Assembly (NCBI GenBank): GCA_017627975.1
Contig: JAGAFT010000100.1
Coordinates: 1-20,542 of the forward strand
Reading direction: 5' to 3'
Length of the DNA stretch: 20,542 bases
Source of the DNA: Oscillospiraceae bacterium
GTDB taxonomy: Bacteria > Bacillota_A > Clostridia > Oscillospirales > Oscillospiraceae
Part shown: piece by piece, positions 14,669 to 20,542 of the stretch
Position numbering within the stretch: the stretch's first letter is position 1
Layout of the letters: the number at the start of each line of letters is the position of its first letter
Program-made: the position numbers and the translations under genes
The notes under the pieces: model-generated
Databases searched by the model: none
What the model saw: only the letters and a program-made list of their open reading frames with translations
Told to the model about the DNA's origin: nothing

Positions 14669-15202
14669 TCAGGAATAAACCTCGGGTTTCAGGATCCCGA
14701 TATATGGAAGATTGCGGTAGCGCTCATTGTAATCCAGTCCATATCCGACGACGAAGGCATCGGGCACTTCAAAGCAGGAGTAATCCGCATAGATGTCGGC
14801 CTTCCTCCTCGCCGGTTTGTCCAGCAGGGTTGCTACATGCACGGAAGCCGGTCTTCGAACCTGGAGATAGTTCTTCAGATAGTTGAGCGTCACGCCTGAG
14901 TCGAGGATGTCTTCAACCAGAATCAGATGCCGGTCGGCGATATCCTGATTGAGGTCTTTGTTGATTTTCACAGCGCCGGTTGACGATGTGCCGCTGTACG
15001 AGGAAACAGCCATAAAGTCCATGGAACACGGTATATTCACATTCCGCATCAGGTCTGCCATAAAAATAAAGCAGCCTTTCAAAACGCCGATAAAAATCGG
15101 GTTTTTGTCCGCAAAATCCGCAGTAATCTGTTTTCCGATCTCTGCAACCTTTGTCTGGATTTCTTCCTGTGAAAGCAATACGCGTTCAATGTCTTTTGTC
15201 AT
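14669..15202 (-). CDS. hpt: Hypoxanthine phosphoribosyltransferase
   Basis: This cytosolic purine-salvage enzyme joins hypoxanthine or guanine to PRPP, giving IMP or GMP. The 177-residue length is normal. Family motifs are LKGCFIFMADL (41-51), the flexible loop segment SSYSGTSSTG (67-76), the PRPP-binding loop VEDILDSGVTL (96-106) with the acidic pair E97-D98, and the C-terminal FVVGYGLDYNERYRNLPYIG. ATG 15202 is preceded by GGAAAGGAAAACA. It sits between tilS and ftsH, the standard Firmicute order. An extended -10 (TGGTAAGAT) upstream hints at an additional promoter. Confidence 0.96.
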   Translation of the reverse strand: MTKDIERVLLSQEEIQTKVAEIGKQITADFADKNPIFIGVLKGCFIFMADLMRNVNIPCSMDFMAVSSYSGTSSTGAVKINKDLNQDIADRHLILVEDILDSGVTLNYLKNYLQVRRPASVHVATLLDKPARRKADIYADYSCFEVPDAFVVGYGLDYNERYRNLPYIGILKPEVYS

Positions 15203-15236
15203 TGTTTTCCTTTCCGCCCTCAGGCACGTGAGAGTA

Positions 15237-15245
15237 ATCTTACCA
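15237..15245 (-). promoter_or_regulatory. Possible extended -10 promoter element before hpt
   Basis: The minus strand reads TGGTAAGAT (15245-15237) about 35 nt before the hpt start. No convincing -35 box stands at 17-18 bp, so any promoter here would depend on the extended -10. The 85-bp gap between tilS and hpt shows no clear terminator. Confidence 0.3.
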
Positions 15246-15287
15246 CAATCGTTTTAACTTTTGAAGAGTCAAGATTTGAACAAGTCG

Positions 15288-16220
15288 TTAATTTCTGTCT
15301 TTAAAATAGAGGAAGCCGTGCTCCCGTCGGATCTTCCGTCCCGGGATTTCCAGCACTCCCCGTTCGGTTCCCCCGGCAAACGCAAGAAGCGCCTGTGTCC
15401 GTTCCATGCTGACCCCGCTGCCGCAGAGCAGGCGAAGGACTCGGCAGGCTACCGCCGGTTCAAGCTTCAGCAGGCGTTTGGCCGGAATGGCCCCGCTGTC
15501 ATCACAGGAGCGCAGGAAAGCTTCCGCTTCCCGGCAGAGGCAGGCATCGTCCTCTCGAAGAAGTTCCGTCGTCCGTCCGATTGCCTTCAGGGCAGCGGGA
15601 TTTTCCTGGATGAGCAGCGGGATCATCTGATGCCGGATCCGGTTTCTCCTATACGAGTCGCTCTCATTGGTGCTGTCTTCGATATGCGGGATGTCATGCT
15701 CCGCGAGAAACTCCTCAATCTCTTGCCGGGATGTCTGCAGCAGCGGGCGGATCAGTCGGCCTCTGACCGGCGGGATCCCCGCAAGGCCCCGTGTCCCCGC
15801 CCCGCGGCAGAGATTCATCAGCACCGTCTCCGCGTTGTCGTTCAGATTGTGCGCCGTGGCAATTCGGTCACAGCTGAGTCGGTCGGCGGTTTCCTCCAGA
15901 AAGCGATAACGCAGCGTTCTTGCCGCCTCCTCCGTTCCAAGTCTGTGCTCGTCGGCATAAAGGGTAACATTGCCGTGCTCCATAATACAGGGAATGCCGA
16001 GCTCACGGCAATGTTCGGTCACAAATTCCGCATCGCGCAGGGACTCTTCTCCTCGAAGACCGTGTTCAAAGTGCGCCGCAAAAAGCGTGATCTCATACGC
16101 TTCCCGCAGATCATGCAGCCAGTGAAGAAGACACATGCTGTCGGCACCGCCGGATACCGCAATGAGGACCCTGCTCCCCCTGGGCAGCATCGACCATCGC
16201 CGGATCAGGTCATCCTTCAT
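15288..16220 (-). CDS. tilS: tRNA(Ile)-lysidine synthetase, short form
   Basis: TilS attaches lysine to cytidine 34 of tRNA-Ile(CAU), so that it reads AUA rather than AUG; it is essential in most bacteria. The 310-residue protein has the N-type ATP pyrophosphatase loop SGGADS (23-28), AAHFEHGLRGEES (48-60), the ATAHNLNDNAETVLMNLCRGAG block and RNRIRHQMIPLL. It stops after the central substrate-binding region, without the extra C-terminal domain that brings Bacillus and E. coli enzymes to 430-470 residues; short forms of this kind are known from thermophiles such as Aquifex. There is no sign of a frameshift. ATG 16220 lies 11 nt inside the end of dnaB with only a weak ribosome binding site, so translation is probably coupled. 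Confidence 0.94.
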   Translation of the reverse strand: MKDDLIRRWSMLPRGSRVLIAVSGGADSMCLLHWLHDLREAYEITLFAAHFEHGLRGEESLRDAEFVTEHCRELGIPCIMEHGNVTLYADEHRLGTEEAARTLRYRFLEETADRLSCDRIATAHNLNDNAETVLMNLCRGAGTRGLAGIPPVRGRLIRPLLQTSRQEIEEFLAEHDIPHIEDSTNESDSYRRNRIRHQMIPLLIQENPAALKAIGRTTELLREDDACLCREAEAFLRSCDDSGAIPAKRLLKLEPAVACRVLRLLCGSGVSMERTQALLAFAGGTERGVLEIPGRKIRREHGFLYFKDRN

Positions 16221-17553
16221 CGTAGCGGCGTTCCACAGAGGAGAAGGATGTGTATTCCGGAAGCCAGTTGAGCGGAACCGTGCCGGTTGCGCCTTTTCTG
16301 TTCTTCAGCACAATGGCCTCCGCCAGATTCGGATTTTCGGCTTCTTTGTTATAATATCCGTCGCGGTACAGACCGATCACAACGTCGGCGTCCTGTTCGA
16401 TGGCGCCGGATTCGCGCAGGTCGGAAAGCATGGGACGTTTATCCTGCCGCGATTCATTTGCACGGGAGAGCTGTGACAGGCAGATGACCGGGACGTTCAA
16501 TTCTTTTGCCATGATCTTCAGCATACGGCTGATGTCGCTGACTGCCTGGGTGCGGCTTTCATTGGACCAGGTATGACCGCTTCCCGCCGACTGCATCAGC
16601 TGAAGATAGTCGATAACGACCAGATCCAGGTTCTGCACGCGTCTGCACTGCGCGTTCATATCCGACACCGTCAGCGTCGGGTTGTCGTCAATCCGGATAT
16701 CACTGGTGCTGAGACTCTGGGCCGCATCGGCAACATCCTTCCACTGGCGCTCTGTCAGCTGGCCGGTCAGCATGTTCTGGGAGGGAATCAGGGCCGCGCG
16801 GGAGAGAAGCCTCGAAACCAGCTGCTCTCTGGACATTTCCAGCGAGAAAATCGCCACCGTCTTGCCGAGATTCATTCCTGCATGAAGCGCCATGTTCAGC
16901 GCAATGCTTGTCTTTCCCATACCGGGTCGGGCGGCGACCAGAATCAGTTCGGATTTGTTCAGGCCCAGAATCATTCGGTCCAGATCAGACAGGCCGGTCG
17001 AGATGCCGGGAAACTTGTTGCCGGAATTTGCCGCTTCGGACATCTGGTCGAACACATTCTGTACAATGGACGACACCGGCATCAATCCGCCGACATTTCT
17101 CCCCTGCCGCAGCGCATAAATCTTGCGTTCCGCCGCTTCCAGCGCGGTCTCTGCTTCTCCGCTGCCTTCATAGACGATGCTGTTAATCTCATCCGCAGCT
17201 TCTCCGAGACGGCGAAGCAGCGCACGATCCCGGACAATGGCGGCATATTCCAGGACATTGGCCGCCGTAGGGGTCATGCGCATCACTTCAGCAAGATACT
17301 GCTCACAGTTATCCTGATAGACACCGCGTACCCTCATCTGCCCGAGCACGGTCACCGGATCCACCGTCATACCGTAGGCAAACATGCTGTAGACCGTGTC
17401 ATAAATATCTCTGTTCAGTTTTCCGTAAAACTCATCCGCGCGAAGACGTTCCATGACGGACGGAATACAGTCCGGATCAATCAGAACCGAGCCGATCACC
17501 GCCTGTTCCGCCTGAGCGGAAAAAGGTACTTTTTTCCCGAGAAGCTCGTCCAT
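16210..17553 (-). CDS. dnaB: Replicative DNA helicase DnaB (DnaC in Bacillus naming)
   Basis: This is the hexameric helicase that unwinds DNA at the replication fork. The 447-residue product has the N-terminal primase-interacting domain (about 8-150, starting PFSAQAEQAVIGSVLIDPD) and a RecA-like motor: Walker A ARPGMGKTS (208-216), catalytic Glu239 in FSLEMSREQL, Walker B LDLVVIDYLQLM (309-320), LSQLSR (359-364) and the arginine-finger region near the C-terminus (LKNRKG). No intein is present. ATG 17553 is 3 nt after the rplI stop, with no strong site of its own, so coupling to rplI is likely. The rplI-dnaB order is standard for Firmicutes. Confidence 0.97.
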   Translation of the reverse strand: MDELLGKKVPFSAQAEQAVIGSVLIDPDCIPSVMERLRADEFYGKLNRDIYDTVYSMFAYGMTVDPVTVLGQMRVRGVYQDNCEQYLAEVMRMTPTAANVLEYAAIVRDRALLRRLGEAADEINSIVYEGSGEAETALEAAERKIYALRQGRNVGGLMPVSSIVQNVFDQMSEAANSGNKFPGISTGLSDLDRMILGLNKSELILVAARPGMGKTSIALNMALHAGMNLGKTVAIFSLEMSREQLVSRLLSRAALIPSQNMLTGQLTERQWKDVADAAQSLSTSDIRIDDNPTLTVSDMNAQCRRVQNLDLVVIDYLQLMQSAGSGHTWSNESRTQAVSDISRMLKIMAKELNVPVICLSQLSRANESRQDKRPMLSDLRESGAIEQDADVVIGLYRDGYYNKEAENPNLAEAIVLKNRKGATGTVPLNWLPEYTSFSSVERRYDEG

Positions 17554-17556
17554 GGA

Positions 17557-18003
17557 TTATTCTTCAACCACCAGAACGTTGATGCTTCCGCTCACCTCAT
17601 AGCCAAGCTTTGCTTTGACCGTGTAAGCCCCGAAGCTCTTGATGGGCTCTGCCTGGACAATCTTGTTTTTCTCGATATCCATGTCAAACTGTTCTTTCAG
17701 CGCCTTGCTGATCGCTTCGGATGTCACCGCCCCGAAAAGCTTTCCGCCGTTTCCCGCTTTTGCACGTACGGTTACCTGGACGGCCTCCAGCTTCCTGGCG
17801 TATTCCTCCGCCTGGGCCTTCTCCTTGGCGGCCTGAGCGGCTTTTGCCTTTTCCTTCAGTTTGATGGCGTTGATCGCATCTGCCGTCGCCTCGGAGGCAA
17901 GTTTACGCGGGAGCAGATAGTTGCGCGCATATCCGTCGGATACGTCCTTGATCTCGCCCTTTTTCCCCTGTCCTCTGACATCAACGTTAAATACTACTTT
18001 CAT
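17557..18003 (-). CDS. rplI: 50S ribosomal protein L9
   Basis: L9 binds 23S rRNA at the base of the L1 stalk and helps keep the reading frame. The 148-residue length is normal. The N-terminal RNA-binding domain carries GKKGEIKDVSDGYARNYLLPRKLA (about 14-37 region), followed by the long Lys/Ala/Glu-rich connecting helix (about 45-75) and the C-terminal domain with GGKLFGAVTSEAISKAL. ATG 18003 is preceded by GGAGAGATTAAC, partly in the 14-nt gap after gdpP, consistent with one transcript. Confidence 0.97.
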   Translation of the reverse strand: MKVVFNVDVRGQGKKGEIKDVSDGYARNYLLPRKLASEATADAINAIKLKEKAKAAQAAKEKAQAEEYARKLEAVQVTVRAKAGNGGKLFGAVTSEAISKALKEQFDMDIEKNKIVQAEPIKSFGAYTVKAKLGYEVSGSINVLVVEE

Positions 18004-18017
18004 GTTAATCTCTCCTG

Positions 18018-20012
18018 TTATCCAAGATAGTCATCGATCGCAGCGCGGATTCTCTCCTCCGCCTGTGCCGGTGTTGTATGCTCAAACTGTACTGCAGCCG
18101 CGCTTCGATTTCCGCCGCCGCCGAGTTTCTCCATAAGAATTTGGACGTTCATCGTTCCGATGGAGCGCGCGGAGGCATAGATGCCGTCCTTTCCGTCTGT
18201 CGAGGCTACCACGGAAGCTTCCACGCCGGAGATGTTCAGCAGTTCATCCGCCGCCTGTGCCGTGACGATACGCTCCTGGAATTCATCCGAGACGGTAATG
18301 GCAACGCCGCGATAAAGCTTCGCATTCTGCATAAGCTTATACCTTGCAAGCGCGGTATCCATATCGATCTGGAAAAGCTTCTTGATCTCAGATGTATCCG
18401 CTCCGCAGCGCCGCAGCCATGATGCGGCGTCGAAGGTTCTCTCGCCTGTGCGCAGCGAGAAGCTCTTGGTGTCCAGCACTATGCCGGCCAGCATCGCCTC
18501 GGCCTCGGCCTTCTTGACATCCTCGGGCTCCAGCAGTTCCTGGAGAATCTCGCTCACCAGCTCGCAGGCGGAAGACGCATACGGCTCGATAAATCCAAGC
18601 GCCGCATTCTGAATATAGGTGGCGCCGACACGGTGGTGGTCAATGACCGCGACACGGTTGCAGGCGCCCAGCAGTCCGGAATCTTCAACCTGTTCCGGGC
18701 GGTTGGTATCCACAACCACCAGAAGCGTCCGGGCATCCGCCGATATCAGCGCTTCCTGCGGGGAAAGGAAGATATCCTTGTATTCCGGCTCTTTCTTCAT
18801 CCTCTCGATCAGTGTTTTGGATGCGTTATAGTTCGGTTCAACCACGATCTGGGCCTTGACGCCGAGCTTTCTGGCAAGGCAGCAGATCCCAATATCCGCG
18901 CCTACCGCATCCAGATCCGCAAATTTGTGTCCCATCACAAAAACTTTCGAGGAGTCGCGGATCAGTTCCGAAAGAGTATTGGCCATGACGCGCGACTTCA
19001 CTTTGGTTCGCTTCTCGATCTCGAAGCCTCTTCCGCCAAAGAACTCAAAGTTCACCCTGTTTTTGATGACGGTCTGATCTCCGCCGCGCGAGAGGGCCAG
19101 TTCCATACCGATATCGGCAAACTGAAGGCCTTCCTCCAGGTTTGTCGACTCGGCTCCGAAACCGATGCTGATACTGGCCGGAATGCCGTTCGGGTTCTCA
19201 ATGTCATGCATTTCCTCATTGATGGAGAACTTGTTCTTGCGCATCTCGTCGATGTCTTTCTTCTCAAAGACAACGAGATATCGGTCTCTGTCATATCGGC
19301 GTAGAATGCCGTGGTACTCTCCGCACCAATGCTGCAGTCGATCCTCCACCGCATCCCGTATTTCATTTTTCACGCGCTCGGGATAGTTTCTCGACATCTC
19401 TTCCAGGTTGTCAATGACGACCACCCCCGGCACCGGTCTGCTCTGCTCATAGAGAATTCTGGTGTTGTCATAGTCTGTGACATCCATCCAGTAGGTAATC
19501 CCCATGATCGCGCTGTTTTCGTCGTCCTGCTCCGAGCGGATCAGATTGCCGAACATCTGATATTTGTGGCTGCTGATTTCTACCAGGCTCGGATAGGCGG
19601 TTTTTCCCTCCATCAGCCAGGCGCCTGAAAAGTCCGGAATCATAGCGGCCAGCTGTGCATCCACGCGGGCGCCCCCTGCCCCAAACATCTGGAAAAAGGC
19701 GTCATTGGCCCATACGACACTGGAATCCGAGAGGCGAAACACTGCCATTGGGAGCGGGAAACTGAGCAGAGTGCTGTTCTTGGCATTCTCCGTGTCATAT
19801 GTGATGGACTCTATGTATGCCGTCAGCAGCTTTGTATTCCTGCGCTTCATCACAAGTGCAACGGCCGCCAGGATCAGCGTGATCCCGCCTTCCGCCGCAG
19901 CGAGCCAATACTGTCGGAAATACAGAGCGGCAAGGGCAAAAGCCGCCATAAACGCCAGATAAATTAGGTAGGACGGGCTCTTCAGTGTTTTATATTTCTG
20001 ATTTGATTTCAC
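18018..20012 (-). CDS. gdpP: GdpP/YybT-type cyclic-di-AMP phosphodiesterase
   Basis: GdpP hydrolyses the second messenger c-di-AMP, affecting osmotic balance, potassium transport and wall stress. The 664-residue protein has two N-terminal spans (about 13-31 and 36-55), a PAS-like domain (about 85-180), a degenerate GGDEF domain (about 190-320, with RYDRDRYLVVFE where the catalytic motif would be) and a DHH/DHHA1 phosphodiesterase. Metal-site residues are all visible: H362, D366 and D368 (GHKFADLDAVG), D435 (VVVDTNRPE), D458-H459-H460 (VIDHHRVG) and D514 (GIVLDTKSF), plus the GGGGNRSAAA substrate loop (631-640). Translation starts at GTG 20012, with AGGAG 6 nt upstream. It leads the rplI-dnaB operon from a good promoter. 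Confidence 0.96.
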   Translation of the reverse strand: MKSNQKYKTLKSPSYLIYLAFMAAFALAALYFRQYWLAAAEGGITLILAAVALVMKRRNTKLLTAYIESITYDTENAKNSTLLSFPLPMAVFRLSDSSVVWANDAFFQMFGAGGARVDAQLAAMIPDFSGAWLMEGKTAYPSLVEISSHKYQMFGNLIRSEQDDENSAIMGITYWMDVTDYDNTRILYEQSRPVPGVVVIDNLEEMSRNYPERVKNEIRDAVEDRLQHWCGEYHGILRRYDRDRYLVVFEKKDIDEMRKNKFSINEEMHDIENPNGIPASISIGFGAESTNLEEGLQFADIGMELALSRGGDQTVIKNRVNFEFFGGRGFEIEKRTKVKSRVMANTLSELIRDSSKVFVMGHKFADLDAVGADIGICCLARKLGVKAQIVVEPNYNASKTLIERMKKEPEYKDIFLSPQEALISADARTLLVVVDTNRPEQVEDSGLLGACNRVAVIDHHRVGATYIQNAALGFIEPYASSACELVSEILQELLEPEDVKKAEAEAMLAGIVLDTKSFSLRTGERTFDAASWLRRCGADTSEIKKLFQIDMDTALARYKLMQNAKLYRGVAITVSDEFQERIVTAQAADELLNISGVEASVVASTDGKDGIYASARSIGTMNVQILMEKLGGGGNRSAAAVQFEHTTPAQAEERIRAAIDDYLG

Positions 20013-20065
20013 AGCGTACTCCTATTTCTGAAGCTGAATCAGTCCTGTATAGTAATACAGAGATG

Positions 20066-20094
20066 ATTATAGCAGAAAACCCCCGGTTGTGCAA
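20066..20094 (-). promoter_or_regulatory. Promoter of the gdpP-rplI-dnaB operon
   Basis: On the minus strand TTGCAC (20094-20089), 17 bp, then a perfect TATAAT (20071-20066) preceded by TGC (extended -10). The leader to the GTG start is about 47 nt. The remainder of the 252-bp gap up to 20264 holds the terminator of the upstream gene and an ATTGTGA/TCACAAT inverted repeat (20139-20170) of unknown meaning. Confidence 0.75.
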
Positions 20095-20182
20095 GAAGAA
20101 TGAAAGGAGCTTCCATTTTGCCTGATCTTCTTCCCCTCATTGTGATATAATATACGATTTCATTCACAATCGGCCCAAAAAT

Positions 20183-20209
20183 GAGGAAGGACCGCTTTGG
20201 TCCTTCCTC
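20183..20209 (-). terminator. Terminator of the redoxin gene
   Basis: Exact 11-bp arms (20183-20193 and 20199-20209) flank a 5-nt loop; on the minus strand the stem is followed by ATTTTTGGG. It starts 55 nt after the redoxin stop codon. Confidence 0.85.
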
Positions 20210-20264
20210 TGCTTCTGTTGACAATCTTTATTTCATCGATACAGCCTGATCTGCGCTATTCTCT

Positions 20265-20542
20265 TCAGGACTCCGCCGCCTGTTCATACAGTGTCTCCAG
20301 CATTTCCGGGGTTACAGAGCCGCGCTGGTTATACACGACCTCACCGTGACGGTTCAGGACGATGGTCTGCGGCATGGCGGTGGTTCCGCCCACCAGATCC
20401 CAGATCACTTCGTCGTCGTTTTCCACCGCGAAGGGCATCACCCAGTCGCTTCCGTGCTCGTTCAGGTATTCCTGCGGATCCTCGTCCACGATGTCCGAGT
20501 GCAGGGCCAACATGGCGATGTCACCCTCATGGGCCTTGTACA
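20265..20542 (-). CDS. Thioredoxin-like redoxin (TlpA/ResA type), C-terminal part only
   Basis: Only the last 91 residues are in the window; the frame is open across the edge, so the true start and the N-terminal CxxC-type active site lie outside. The visible part begins YKAHEGDIAMLALHSD, corresponding to the central strand and helix after the active site. It then shows the cis-proline segment TTAMPQTIVLNRHGEVVYNQRGSVTPEMLETLYEQ, characteristic of TlpA/AlkD-like redoxins, which are usually membrane-anchored thiol-disulfide exchange proteins outside the membrane. Whether this one has a signal or lipoprotein sequence cannot be seen. It is closed by its own terminator, separate from the gdpP operon. 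Confidence 0.85.
   Translation of the reverse strand, partial: YKAHEGDIAMLALHSDIVDEDPQEYLNEHGSDWVMPFAVENDDEVIWDLVGGTTAMPQTIVLNRHGEVVYNQRGSVTPEMLETLYEQAAES

Noticed and set aside
16573..18030. 485-codon open frame on the plus strand opposite dnaB and rplI
   Set aside because: It is wholly antisense to two certain genes and its translation is rich in His, Arg, Cys and Leu with no recognisable domain; it results from the base composition of the real genes.
20139..20170. ATTGTGA...TCACAAT inverted repeat with an internal TATAAT, resembling a regulated plus-strand promoter
   Set aside because: No -35 at a proper distance and no gene downstream on that strand; the repeat arms are only 7 bp and 18 bp apart, so it may be chance. 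Kept as a remark under the gdpP promoter.
20039..20224. 61-codon minus-strand open frame between the redoxin gene and gdpP
   Set aside because: It runs through the redoxin terminator hairpin and the gdpP promoter, so it is very unlikely to be translated.

Overview
The window is an ordinary, gene-dense stretch of Clostridia-type (low-GC-phylum but roughly mid-50s GC by eye) Firmicute chromosome. Seventeen protein genes are supported, of which fifteen are complete. All but one lie on the minus strand, so the biological reading direction is right to left. The organism call rests on gene order and families: gdpP-rplI-dnaB, tilS-hpt-ftsH, a DUF1002 secreted protein, a YtrA-type GntR regulator with its ABC exporter, PlsY, and AGGAGG-like ribosome binding sites. 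I would guess a gut-type member of Eubacteriales (Oscillospiraceae or a relative), but the sequence alone does not fix the genus. No rRNA, tRNA, CRISPR, insertion sequence, prophage or toxin-antitoxin module was seen.

Right part (20542 to 12514, minus strand): the end of a thioredoxin-like redoxin gene with a strong terminator; then, from a good promoter at 20066-20094, a compact run of housekeeping genes: GdpP-type c-di-AMP phosphodiesterase, ribosomal protein L9, replicative helicase DnaB, tRNA-Ile lysidine synthetase TilS, hypoxanthine phosphoribosyltransferase and the FtsH protease. It closes with a 12-bp-stem terminator.

Middle part (12446 to 7121, minus strand): a FadR/FCD-type GntR regulator with its own consensus promoter and a palindromic operator-like site; a two-gene unit of a COG2426 small membrane protein and the acyltransferase PlsY; then a self-contained regulator-ABC exporter operon (YtrA-type GntR, ATPase, large permease with an extracytoplasmic domain). 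At both boundaries inside this part the promoter of the next operon is built into the terminator hairpin of the previous one, with the -35 box at the loop and the second arm filling the 17-bp spacer.

Left part (7113 to 1): an HtrA/DegP-like membrane-anchored protease; facing it, the only plus-strand gene, an SH3b lipoprotein with a Pro/Thr/Ser-rich stalk; divergent from that, a secreted DUF1002 protein; then an overlapping three-gene translation/coenzyme block: release factor RF1, a natural TsaC-CoaE fusion (tRNA t6A synthesis joined to the last step of CoA synthesis), and an M18 aminopeptidase that runs off the window.

I did not find a convincing undescribed defence or mobile system. The most noteworthy items are the TsaC-CoaE fusion, the apparent leaderless promoter of prfA, and the two terminator-promoter overlaps. 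All promoter, operator and terminator calls are by eye and unscored.
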